This document shows, one piece after another, positions 17,461 through 25,602 of a DNA stretch of 64,000 bases. The notes beneath the pieces were generated by a model. The model was not told the origin of the DNA and did no database searches. It worked only from the letters and a program-made list of their open reading frames with translations. Position 1 is the first letter of the stretch. Every line of letters starts with the position of its first letter. The position numbers and the translations under genes are program-made. This stretch comes from Vibrio sp. MedPE-SWchi (lineage in GTDB: Bacteria > Pseudomonadota > Gammaproteobacteria > Enterobacterales > Vibrionaceae). The stretch lies in the NCBI GenBank assembly GCA_001874155.1, contig MPDB01000010.1, positions 17,605 through 81,604 on the forward strand, given 5' to 3'.

Positions 17461-18147
17461 TTACCCTTGCTTGAGCATAGGAAAAGGAACCACAACGGGC
17501 GCATTTTGCTCAAGAGTGAGATTGGGCCATAAGTGACTCATTGATAGAGTAAATTTACCTTGGGGCCAGCCACCTTTTCGTTTGGTAATCGCCACTTCAA
17601 CGCCATGTCGGTGTGGTGAGAGAGTCATGCTCAAGCTGACAGGCAGTGAAAATTGCCCTTGTTGCTGTTGGCGAAAGATAAATTGCAAGCAATCGCCTTC
17701 CTCACTGGCGACTTGTAACCGTCTGGCGTGGTGGACTTCTAGCTCAGACTGCCAGAGAAAAACATGACTGCATGCACCACTTTTTAGGCACTGCTCCGCC
17801 GCCCACAAGGCGTGCTGTGGGGTTTGAGGATAGATCACGACGACATTTTTCTGGTCGATATTTTCTGAGGCAAGTTGTTCGGCGCATAAGCACCCTGGTG
17901 GTTGAATAAAAACCGATAACTTGTTTGTCTCAGATTGTCTAATGTGGGGAAGCATCAAACGAAGCTCTCCAATGCCACTGGGCGATTGGATCTCAACGAC
18001 TCCGTGCTTTGGGTAGCCGCCCTCAAGCTTATTATCTAAAGTATCGAAACCCGTAGAGAGGTATTCTCCAAGAGTCGGGGTATGAGTGCCTTGCCAGAGC
18101 AACTGGCTGCTTTTTAATTGTTCTATTAATTCGTACATAATACACAT
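17461..18147 (-). CDS. imuA: ImuA, RecA-like accessory protein of the SOS mutasome
   Basis: Partner of ImuB and DnaE2 in induced mutagenesis. The 228-aa product has a RecA/SulA-like fold: the GYPKHGVVEIQSPSGIGELRL segment corresponds to a Walker A loop but lacks the Lys-Ser/Thr pair, so ATP binding is doubtful. Further landmarks are VVIYPQTPQHALWAAEQCLKSG and the C-terminal VAITKRKGGWPQG block. ATG 18147 lies only about 9 bases from the LexA box; a second ATG three codons later (18138) is an alternative, and neither has a clear Shine-Dalgarno sequence. It is the first gene of a tightly packed three-gene operon. Confidence 0.92.
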   Translation of the reverse strand: MCIMYELIEQLKSSQLLWQGTHTPTLGEYLSTGFDTLDNKLEGGYPKHGVVEIQSPSGIGELRLMLPHIRQSETNKLSVFIQPPGCLCAEQLASENIDQKNVVVIYPQTPQHALWAAEQCLKSGACSHVFLWQSELEVHHARRLQVASEEGDCLQFIFRQQQQGQFSLPVSLSMTLSPHRHGVEVAITKRKGGWPQGKFTLSMSHLWPNLTLEQNAPVVVPFPMLKQG

Positions 18148-18155
18148 ATAAATAA

Positions 18156-18171
18156 CTGTACATACATACAG
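18156..18171. promoter_or_regulatory. LexA (SOS) box upstream of imuA
   Basis: CTGTACATACATACAG is a full match to the gammaproteobacterial CTGT-N8-ACAG consensus, with an alternating AT core. It lies 9 bases upstream of the imuA start, so a bound LexA would block transcription of the whole imuA-imuB-dnaE2 cassette. This is the only such site I noticed in the window. Confidence 0.93.
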
Positions 18172-18254
18172 TATATATCATGTGATTTATGCGGCAATAA
18201 AAAGATCAGTGAACTGCAGTGAAAGGGATTGAGAGAAACGAGAGTCGCCGCCAA

Positions 18255-18290
18255 TAAAAATGCCTTGCGGTGAGGCAAGGCATTGTTTTT
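18255..18290 (-). terminator. Intrinsic terminator after yciK
   Basis: Stem AATGCCTTGC, 6-base loop, GCAAGGCATT. On the minus strand it is followed by TTTTATT and lies about 75 bases after the yciK stop. A T tract on the other side would also permit termination on the plus strand. It isolates the imu promoter from read-through. Confidence 0.85.
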
Positions 18291-18357
18291 ATGAGATTAA
18301 CGGTTCAGATTCGATGTTGCTGTAAGCGCCATAACAAAGGGCCTAGCGAGCAAAACG

Positions 18358-19098
18358 TTATTTCGGCTGTGCGTCAATACACTGGCCGTGAAGCTCTTTG
18401 CCTTCAGGGGCCATGAGGTACAGGTACAGTGGAATAATGTCTTTTGGCGTTTTCAGCAGCTCGACATCTTCTGCAGGGTAGGCTTTAGCGCGCATCCCTG
18501 TACGTGTACCACCTGGATTAATGGCGTTGACTCGAATGGGTGAATCCGTGACTTCATCGGCGAGGACTTGCATCATGCCTTCAGTTGCAAACTTCGAGAT
18601 AGCGTAGGCACCCCAGTAAGCTCGTCCAACATGGCCAACCGTTGAGGTCGTAAAGGTGATTCGTGCATCTTGAGATTTATGCAGCAGTGGAAGTAGCGCC
18701 TGAGTCATGATGAACTGAGCTTTTACATTCACCTGCATCACTTCATCAAACGTGTCTTCCCCAATTTGATCAAACGGACTGATAACGCCCAAAAGGCTCG
18801 CGTTATGAAGTACGCCATCCAAACGTCCGAACTGCTCTTTTATGGTATCGGCCATATCGACGTAGTTTTGTTTAGAGGCCCCTTTCATGTCTAGAGGCAC
18901 AATGGCTGGTTGGTTAAATCCAGCATCCACGATTTCGTCGTAAGTTTGCTCAAGCTTTTTCACCGTACGACCAAGTAGAATAACCGTTGCTCCATGCTCA
19001 GCAAAACTCAAGGCTGCTTGTTTGCCAATGCCGGCGCCAGCGCCTGTCACCAGAATAACTTTATCTTTGAGGGCGTCTGCAGAAACTGAATAATCCAC
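18358..19098 (-). CDS. yciK: YciK-family short-chain dehydrogenase/reductase
   Basis: NAD(P)-dependent oxidoreductase of unknown substrate. The 246-aa product has the classical SDR landmarks: the Rossmann motif VTGAGAGIGK near residue 18, the structural HNAS motif near residue 97 (NAG-like), the catalytic Ser in TTSTVG and the YAISK pair (Tyr-X3-Lys) near residue 162, followed by NPGGTRT. It aligns well over its whole length with E. coli YciK, including DGVLHNA and KFATEGMMQVLADE. It is divergent from sohB and probably monocistronic. Confidence 0.92.
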   Translation of the reverse strand: MDYSVSADALKDKVILVTGAGAGIGKQAALSFAEHGATVILLGRTVKKLEQTYDEIVDAGFNQPAIVPLDMKGASKQNYVDMADTIKEQFGRLDGVLHNASLLGVISPFDQIGEDTFDEVMQVNVKAQFIMTQALLPLLHKSQDARITFTTSTVGHVGRAYWGAYAISKFATEGMMQVLADEVTDSPIRVNAINPGGTRTGMRAKAYPAEDVELLKTPKDIIPLYLYLMAPEGKELHGQCIDAQPK

Positions 19099-19207
19099 CG
19101 TAAGCTTCCTTATTGTTATGATTTTCTTTTTTTCTTTATGATAAGACGGTTACAATAACCGAGTAGAACGAACAATACACTAATTCGCACAATTGAGGAT
19201 AATGACA

Positions 19208-20266
19208 TTGGAATTTTTGTTGGACTATGGCCTGTTTTTGGCCAAGATTGCGACTGTCGTCGTCGCGATAATTGCGATTTTAGTGATTGCTAAAGGCGTT
19301 GGTAGTAAAGGTGGCGCTAAAGGTGAGTTGGAGATTACCAATCTGACAGAGCAACACAAAGAGCGTGTAGAACAACTCGAACACCACCTGCATGATGAGG
19401 CGTTTATTAAGGCGCGTGACAAAGCCGAGAAGAAAAGCGAGAAAGAGAAAAATAAATCTCGTGAGAAAGACATTAAGAAAGCCGTTAAAGATGGCGAGCT
19501 AGACTCAAAACGCGAACCTCATTTATTCGTTCTCGATTTCAACGGCAGTATCGACGCAAAAGAAGTGGCGTCACTGCGTGAAGAGGTGACGGCTATTCTC
19601 GCTGTGGCTCGTGAAGGCGATGAAGTTTTACTTCGTTTAGAGTCGGGTGGTGGCATGGTTCATGGGTATGGTCTCGCTTCTTCTCAGCTTGATCGCATTA
19701 AAGCGGCGGGTTTACCACTGAGTATTTCTGTCGACAAAGTGGCGGCAAGTGGCGGTTACATGATGGCGTGTATTGCTGACAAAATCATCTCCGCGCCGTT
19801 TGCGATTGTTGGCTCTATCGGTGTGATTGCTCAATTGCCTAATTTCAACAAACTGCTTAAAAAGCACGACATTGAATTTGAACAACTGACGGCTGGTGAA
19901 TACAAACGCACATTGACCATGTTTGGTGAAAACAGCGATAAAGCGCGTGACAAATTCAAGCAAGAGCTCGAAGAAACACATGGCTTGTTCAAAGACTTTA
20001 TTCGCGAGCGTCGCCCAGAACTTGATCTTGAAAAAGTGGCAACGGGCGAACACTGGTTTGGTACGCAGGCCAAAGAGCTGGGCTTAGTTGACGAAATCAA
20101 GACTTCGGATGATGTCGTGGTAGAAGCGTGTAAAGACAAAACGGTTCTTTCTATTCACTATGTGCAGAAGAAGAAAATCACCGACAAGCTGGCTGGTGTT
20201 GCAGGTGAAGCGGCTGATAGCGTACTGATGAAGCTGATCAGTCGTGGCCAGAAGCCCATCGTGTAA
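19208..20266 (+). CDS. sohB: Inner-membrane signal-peptide-peptidase-like protease SohB
   Basis: Membrane-anchored S49-family serine protease with its catalytic domain in the periplasm. An N-terminal helix (DYGLFLAKIATVVVAIIAILVI) is followed by a charged coiled segment very rich in Lys and Glu (residues about 55-95), then the protease domain with the nucleophile Ser in VAASGGYMMA and the general-base Lys in GEYKRTLTMFGEN. I prefer the TTG at 19208 because it gives MEFLLDYGLFLAKI, which aligns with E. coli SohB, and GAGGA lies 8 bases upstream. ATG 19202 (two codons earlier) is the alternative but sits almost on the GAGGA. The 352-aa length is normal. Confidence 0.93.
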   Translation: MEFLLDYGLFLAKIATVVVAIIAILVIAKGVGSKGGAKGELEITNLTEQHKERVEQLEHHLHDEAFIKARDKAEKKSEKEKNKSREKDIKKAVKDGELDSKREPHLFVLDFNGSIDAKEVASLREEVTAILAVAREGDEVLLRLESGGGMVHGYGLASSQLDRIKAAGLPLSISVDKVAASGGYMMACIADKIISAPFAIVGSIGVIAQLPNFNKLLKKHDIEFEQLTAGEYKRTLTMFGENSDKARDKFKQELEETHGLFKDFIRERRPELDLEKVATGEHWFGTQAKELGLVDEIKTSDDVVVEACKDKTVLSIHYVQKKKITDKLAGVAGEAADSVLMKLISRGQKPIV

Positions 20267-20292
20267 AACGATAAACACAGAAAGATAAGATG

Positions 20293-20341
20293 AAACGCCT
20301 CGCTAGAAGCTCATTAATGAGTGAAAGCGAGGCGTTTTAAT
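20293..20341 (+). terminator. Intrinsic terminator after sohB
   Basis: A 12-bp stem AAACGCCTCGCT / AGCGAGGCGTTT encloses a second small hairpin (CTCATTAATGAG). It ends in TTTTAATTTC. The same hairpin, read from the other strand, lies about 35 bases after the rhombosortase gene and may serve both convergent genes. Confidence 0.85.
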
Positions 20342-20372
20342 TTCAACAGCCAAATTTTAAGCCTCATATTCC

Positions 20373-20936
20373 CTATGACTTGGATTCTTTATTATTCAGT
20401 GAATCGCTAAGGTTAGAGAGGTAGGCGAGGAGCAGTCCTGAAGTCGCTCCGAAGAGGTGAGATTCAATGGCGACGCGCGCTTCTATTAATCCACTCGTAA
20501 CCGACGATACACCAAAGCTAAATTCCCAAGCGATTTTCCCTAGCAATCCAAGAACCAGCAACCCGCTGCTTTTTCGTCCTTGCAATCTCTCACGCAACGC
20601 ATAGTAACCAAATAAACCGTGGAGCGTACCGGATAAGCCCACGTAAATGTGCATATCAGAAAAAAGATTGCCAACACCTACCGCTATACTGGTGAGAAGG
20701 AGAGGTAACAGCACTGTTGTGCTCTTTGGTTTGAATATAAAGCAGATAAGCCACAGCCCAACGAGGTTCATTGCTAAGTGAGCAAAGTTGGTATGGGTGA
20801 AGTTTCCTGTTACGATTCGCCACCACTGACCAGATTGAATGGCACTGCGATGCCACTCAACATAAGGCTGCATGGTTTCATGCTGCAGACCTAAGCAAAT
20901 AATAGAAATAGCAGATAAAAGAAGGTAAACGCGCAA
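20373..20936 (-). CDS. rrtA: Rhombosortase (rhomboid-type intramembrane protease for GlyGly-CTERM proteins)
   Basis: Cleaves the C-terminal anchor of GlyGly-CTERM proteins, many of them type II-secreted proteases in vibrios. The 187-aa product has about six hydrophobic helices, the catalytic Ser in GLSGTLHG (near residue 102) and the catalytic His in AIESHLFGA (near residue 162), plus the WRIVTGNFTHTNFAHLAMN block typical of this subgroup. In V. cholerae the homologue RssP (VC1981) processes VesB. No GlyGly-CTERM substrate is encoded in this window. It is divergent from tapT, with only 3 bases between the start codons. Confidence 0.9.
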   Translation of the reverse strand: MRVYLLLSAISIICLGLQHETMQPYVEWHRSAIQSGQWWRIVTGNFTHTNFAHLAMNLVGLWLICFIFKPKSTTVLLPLLLTSIAVGVGNLFSDMHIYVGLSGTLHGLFGYYALRERLQGRKSSGLLVLGLLGKIAWEFSFGVSSVTSGLIEARVAIESHLFGATSGLLLAYLSNLSDSLNNKESKS

Positions 20937-20939
20937 GAT

Positions 20940-21587
20940 ATGTACCGATATTGTTCACAATGTGGAAAGTCACACAAAGCGTGTATTTGTCGTTGGATAG
21001 AAAGCCTATCATCGAATGTCGAACTTATCATCCTCCAGCACGCTACCGAGTCGAATCGCCCAATGGGCACGGCAAAGATCCTGACGCTGTCTTTGGACAA
21101 TAGTTATTGCTTTGTAGGTGAAGACTTTACGCAGCATCGTGAGCTTAATGCATTATTGACTGACTCGACGTATTCCCATTACATCATGTACCCTTGCGAC
21201 CACTCGCAATGTGTTTCTTCTCTTGTGGGCAATAAACAAGATCTTGGTGCAGCACGTGAGGAAGCAACGAGTAAAAAAATCAGAGTGATTTTACTCGATG
21301 GCACATGGAAGAAAGCGTACAAAATGTGGCAGCTGTCTGAGAACCTTCAAGGATTGCCAATGCTGCATTTACCGAAAGGCCTCAAAGGCAATTACCGTAT
21401 TCGCAAAGCCCCAAGTGACAACAGTTTGTCAACGGTTGAGGCTGGCTATTATGTGCTGTCTATCTTGCAGCCAGAACGAGATTTCTCTCCATTGCAGTCC
21501 GCATTCGACAACATGATTCAATTTTATATCGACCAAATGCCGGAAGGGGTATTTGAGCGTAATTACAAAAAGTCACTGTCAGAGTAG
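20940..21587 (+). CDS. tapT: tRNA-uridine aminocarboxypropyltransferase TapT (DTW domain, YfiP)
   Basis: Makes the acp3U modification at position 47 of several tRNAs from S-adenosylmethionine. The 215-aa product has the N-terminal cysteine cluster CSQCGKSHKACIC (zinc-like knuckle), the HATESNRPMGTAKI block near residue 34 and the DTW-domain signature, here LLDGTWKKAYKMW, near residue 121, followed by YRIRKAPSDNSLSTVEA. These agree with E. coli YfiP/TapT. The start codon is 3 bases from that of the divergent rhombosortase gene, so the two promoters must overlap the coding regions; no Shine-Dalgarno sequence is clear. Confidence 0.9.
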   Translation: MYRYCSQCGKSHKACICRWIESLSSNVELIILQHATESNRPMGTAKILTLSLDNSYCFVGEDFTQHRELNALLTDSTYSHYIMYPCDHSQCVSSLVGNKQDLGAAREEATSKKIRVILLDGTWKKAYKMWQLSENLQGLPMLHLPKGLKGNYRIRKAPSDNSLSTVEAGYYVLSILQPERDFSPLQSAFDNMIQFYIDQMPEGVFERNYKKSLSE

Positions 21588-21604
21588 AAGTAAGCAAACA
21601 ACTC

Positions 21605-22924
21605 CTAGCTGCTTGCAAACAACTGTTGGTGGAGTCGTTGTGCGTGTCCATCCGTCATACCTGAAATGTAATCAGCGATAACACGCAGTTCTTGGCTTTG
21701 ATTACCTTTAGAAAGCTGCCATTTACTGCGCTCGATATCAGGCAACAAGCGTTCAGCATTGGCGCTTAATGCTTCGAATAAGTCCATGATTATCTGCTGC
21801 CCTTTGTATTCAACAACCTGAACCTGTGGGATTTGGATAACATGCTGGTTAACGAAGCGTTTCAAAATAGTCAGCGCTTTATCCATATTGCAATCTAAAA
21901 AGGCATTGTAGGCCAGTAGTTGGCATTGGAAATCGGCTTCTACAGGCTTGATGGTAATACTGGTAAGCAGCGCATTAACCATTCCGCCAATCGCATCCTT
22001 ACGCTTATGGTGTTTACCAGAAAAAAGCATCTCCGTGATCGATGCAATATGTTCTTCAAACCAGCTTTCGCCGCACTCAGCTAATTGGCTGGCCGCGGCC
22101 TCTACCCACTGATTACGGTTGATCATGCCAAGCGCAATCGCATCTTCTAAGTCGTGTACCCCGTAGGCAATATCATCGGCCAGCTCCATGATCGAGCAAT
22201 CGAGTGACTTAAAGCGTGTCTTGTTGTGTTGACGACTAGACAGTGGCGCAGACCGCAATTGGCTTAATTGATCTTGGTCGTTGTTAGACAGGGGTTTTAT
22301 CACCCAGTCAAAGAAGTGTTGATCACAGTCATAGAGGCCTTTGGCTGGCATCCAATCCTTCGCATTGAGCCTTCTCTGATCAAAGCTGGCTTTGGCTCTG
22401 TCTTTTGATTGAGTTTGGCTTAGGTAGGCTGGGTACTTAATCAGCCCTAAAAGTGCGCGCCGAGATAGATTCATACCAAAGTGTTCGGTATAGGGCTCTA
22501 ACTGAGTCACAATGCGAAATGTTTGAGCATTACCCTCAAAGCCGCCATGATCTCGCATCATATAATTTAGGGCAATTTCGCCACCGTGCCCGTAGGGTGG
22601 GTGGCCAATATCGTGGGCGAGGCAGAGTGAGTCGATCAGACTATCAGAAGGTAGCAACGCTCTAAAGTCAGGTTGCTTCTTCTTCAATTGAGCCACAATA
22701 CCGGTGCCTAATTGTGCTGCTTCAAGAGAGTGGGTTAAGCGTGTTCGGTGGAAGTCATCAATACTGTTTCCATGAACCTGAGTTTTCGCTTGTAAGCGAC
22801 GAAATGCCGCAGAGTGAAGAATGCGGGCACGATCTCGCTGATAGGGGCTACGATGGTCATCGCGTCTGATCTTATGTTCGTCATCGTGTCGGTCTTGCCA
22901 GAGAGGGCTTATCTCTGTATCCAT
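21605..22924 (-). CDS. dgt: Deoxyguanosinetriphosphate triphosphohydrolase-like protein (HD domain)
   Basis: Predicted dNTPase that releases tripolyphosphate from dGTP or other dNTPs. The 439-aa product carries the HD-domain metal ligands in order: RTRLTHSLEAAQLG (His, near residue 67), CLAHDIGHPPYGHGGE (His-Asp, near residue 112) and ELADDIAYGVHDLED (Asp, near residue 245). It is shorter than E. coli Dgt (505 aa) and belongs to the dGTPase-like subgroup common in vibrios. Loss or presence of such enzymes alters dNTP pools and phage resistance, but no partner gene here points to defence. It is convergent with tapT. Confidence 0.9.
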   Translation of the reverse strand: MDTEISPLWQDRHDDEHKIRRDDHRSPYQRDRARILHSAAFRRLQAKTQVHGNSIDDFHRTRLTHSLEAAQLGTGIVAQLKKKQPDFRALLPSDSLIDSLCLAHDIGHPPYGHGGEIALNYMMRDHGGFEGNAQTFRIVTQLEPYTEHFGMNLSRRALLGLIKYPAYLSQTQSKDRAKASFDQRRLNAKDWMPAKGLYDCDQHFFDWVIKPLSNNDQDQLSQLRSAPLSSRQHNKTRFKSLDCSIMELADDIAYGVHDLEDAIALGMINRNQWVEAAASQLAECGESWFEEHIASITEMLFSGKHHKRKDAIGGMVNALLTSITIKPVEADFQCQLLAYNAFLDCNMDKALTILKRFVNQHVIQIPQVQVVEYKGQQIIMDLFEALSANAERLLPDIERSKWQLSKGNQSQELRVIADYISGMTDGHAQRLHQQLFASS

Positions 22925-22988
22925 TCTGCGTGTCCTTTTCGGCTTGTCAGTACCTCAGCAACGAGTCAACTTGTTGAAAGTAAATTCG

Positions 22989-25496
22989 CTATTCATCCTC
23001 TAATGTACGGTCATTACGAAAGTTTACAAGCTCGTCGATAGGGATAGGCTTAGAAAAATAGTATCCCTGGCCAAGGTTACATTGGTATTGATTGAGTTTT
23101 TGATACTGCTCCAAAGACTCAATTCCTTCTGCGACAACTTTTAAGGAATGAGAGTCACCAATGGCAATGATCGCTTTAACGAGGGCATCACTTTGCTTAC
23201 TCACGAGTAACTTATCGACAAAGCTGCGGTCAATTTTGATTTCGGTGATAGGCAAATTACACAAGTAACTGAGTGACGAGAACCCTGTACCGAAGTCATC
23301 CAAAGAAATAGAGAACTGGCATTCACGGATCTGCTTTAATATCGGTGTCACGACTTCGAGATCGTTGATCAAGACGTTTTCGGTAATCTCAACCGTAATG
23401 CGCTCTCTGTCTATGCCGTACTTGTCGACAATGGTCACCAGATCATTGATGAAGTTCTTTGCAACCAGCTGGCTTGGAGAGACATTGATGGATAAAGCGA
23501 TACTGTCTTCGCCATTTGGATAGTGTTCGATGATTTGCTGGCAAGAGCGCTCAATGACAAATTGCCCGATTTCATGAATCAAACCGATTTCTTCCGCCTT
23601 GCGGATAAGCTCTACAGGTGAGACATGCCCCAGTGTTGGGTTTTTCCAACGAATGAGCGCTTCAACACCCTCTAGTTGGCCTTTGTTTAGGTCAATTTGA
23701 GGTTGGTAGAGCATGTAGAGTTCATCTCGTTTCAGTGCATTACGCAGCTCTTTTTCAAGAGAGAGTTCGTACTGAACTTGCTGATTAATCGATTCATCGT
23801 AAAACAGGATATGCCCTTTTTTTCGTGCCTTAGAGGTATACAGAGCCGTATCTGCTTTGGAGATGAGTTCCTCAGCCTCTTGGGCATCTTGAGGGTATAT
23901 AGAGACACCCACACTACAGCTTGATGAAATGATCTTCCCTGAAATCATAAACTCTTCTTGGAAGACCTTGTAAATCTCTGCACCTTTGCGTTCGGCGTCG
24001 CGAGCGTTGGACAGATTAGAGAAGCAGAAAACAAACTCATCGCCTCCAAATCGAGCAACAATTTCGTCGTGACTGAGTAGAGTCTCAAACCTAGAGCCAA
24101 TTTTGGCCAAAAGTTGATCGCCAGTAGAGTGACCAAAGGCATCATTCACTTTTTTGAAATCATCGAGATCTACAAACATAATGGCGAGGTACTGCCCATT
24201 TTCTTGGCATTTCTTTATCTGTTTTCTGATAAATTCTATGAGAAACAGACGATTAGGCAGCTCGGTAAGGCTGTCATGTAGGGCTAGATATTGCAGCTTG
24301 TTCTTGGTTTCTTCTAACTCATGGAAATCGTGTTTTATTTGTCGTTGTAAGCGCAGGAATCGATGACCAACGGCGTTACCAATGAATAACGACAAAGCGG
24401 CAAGCACCAGTGATACCACTAAGCTAAAGAAGATAATCTTTAAAATCTCTTCAGAGTTCTTTTGCTGAATAGATTCTTCTCTCTCCTTTAAGAAACCTTC
24501 AATTTTTTCGGTATAGATACCCGTGCCAATAATCCAATCCCAATCGGGAAGATAGCTGATATAGCTTAATTTATCCGGAGTTAATGTGCCAACTGGGGTG
24601 AAGCTTGACTGGTATTGCACAAAGCCTCCCCCTGCACGCGCTTTGTCGACAATATCCTTTACGTAGTAAGCGCCAGTACCATCTTGTGCATCAAGCCGTT
24701 CCACACCAATCAAAGATTTATTAGGGTGTGAAAGTAACGCGCCTTTACTGTTCATAACAAAGATATAGCCGCCTTCACCATAGCTATAGTCAGAAAATCG
24801 CTGCAGTAATCGAGTTTGGATATCGTGCTCAACATCCACCACGTATTCACCCGTTCCAATGAACCAATTGAAGGGTTTAAAAAGCGAGACATAACCGATT
24901 TTATCAAACTCTTTATCAATCGCCCCTGGCTTTACCCACCACCAGCGATGAAAGGCTTGGATTTTCTCTTGGGCTAGTTTTGCTGTATCTCTTATGACAT
25001 AAGCGCCGCGAGCATCCTGCAAATCCCACAGGGACTTTCCTTCAACATGCGGCAATATGGGGTGCATAACATTGGTGCCATCGAGCTGATAAATGAAGAA
25101 GTAGCCTCGACCATGATTGAAGCGAACATCTCTAAGCGCATCGGTGATCATTTCGCTAAGGACAGACTCCTCAAGATGCTTATTCTGGCGGTAAATGTTG
25201 TTGGCTATTGCCATGGCTTCATCAACGCGACTTTTTATATCCTCTTTGAGGATCCTTTCCGTAGTCTCTTTCTCAAATTCAATCTGTTCGACTATGTTTG
25301 TGATTCGGTATTGAATTTCTTCACGCTGGTTTTGGTAAAAGCTCTGGTGCAGAGTGGTGATATCTTCTTTTAAAGCGGTTTGGTTGGCGGATAAGACAAT
25401 CGCGACGAGCACCACGACAAATAGACCAATAATCATCATTGGCAGGTATTTTATTAATCGTAAAAGCTTTTGATCGCTAGTTAAAGACACAGTCAA
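22989..25496 (-). CDS. Cache-domain GGDEF-EAL protein (cyclic-di-GMP turnover)
   Basis: Membrane sensor likely to make and/or break c-di-GMP. In 835 aa: a transmembrane helix at about 15-35, a periplasmic double Cache region (about 40-345, with the repeated FVQYQSSFTP/GYVSLFKPFNWFIGTGEYV-type motifs), a second helix at about 352-375, a short coiled coil, a GGDEF domain with intact GGDEF at 484-488, and an EAL domain with EALIRW at 612-617 and DDFGTGFSSLSYL. Both active-site signatures look intact, so the net activity cannot be predicted. Double-Cache domains of this kind bind small organic ligands. It lies 106 bases downstream of the hybrid kinase gene on the same strand, which suggests a functional link. 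Confidence 0.92.
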   Translation of the reverse strand: MTVSLTSDQKLLRLIKYLPMMIIGLFVVVLVAIVLSANQTALKEDITTLHQSFYQNQREEIQYRITNIVEQIEFEKETTERILKEDIKSRVDEAMAIANNIYRQNKHLEESVLSEMITDALRDVRFNHGRGYFFIYQLDGTNVMHPILPHVEGKSLWDLQDARGAYVIRDTAKLAQEKIQAFHRWWWVKPGAIDKEFDKIGYVSLFKPFNWFIGTGEYVVDVEHDIQTRLLQRFSDYSYGEGGYIFVMNSKGALLSHPNKSLIGVERLDAQDGTGAYYVKDIVDKARAGGGFVQYQSSFTPVGTLTPDKLSYISYLPDWDWIIGTGIYTEKIEGFLKEREESIQQKNSEEILKIIFFSLVVSLVLAALSLFIGNAVGHRFLRLQRQIKHDFHELEETKNKLQYLALHDSLTELPNRLFLIEFIRKQIKKCQENGQYLAIMFVDLDDFKKVNDAFGHSTGDQLLAKIGSRFETLLSHDEIVARFGGDEFVFCFSNLSNARDAERKGAEIYKVFQEEFMISGKIISSSCSVGVSIYPQDAQEAEELISKADTALYTSKARKKGHILFYDESINQQVQYELSLEKELRNALKRDELYMLYQPQIDLNKGQLEGVEALIRWKNPTLGHVSPVELIRKAEEIGLIHEIGQFVIERSCQQIIEHYPNGEDSIALSINVSPSQLVAKNFINDLVTIVDKYGIDRERITVEITENVLINDLEVVTPILKQIRECQFSISLDDFGTGFSSLSYLCNLPITEIKIDRSFVDKLLVSKQSDALVKAIIAIGDSHSLKVVAEGIESLEQYQKLNQYQCNLGQGYYFSKPIPIDELVNFRNDRTLEDE

Positions 25497-25602
25497 CCTA
25501 TACGTTTTAAGAGTTAACTAAAAGTGTAGTTAACCTTTGCTTAAATGGTTAATAATTAAGTTATTTCATCGACTGAAGGCACATTTTTGGTCGCTACGCG
25601 CC

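Noticed and set aside
21605..22924. dGTPase-like protein as part of an anti-phage defence system
   Set aside because: Such enzymes can restrict phage, but this gene sits in conserved core order with no defence partners, so a housekeeping role is more likely.
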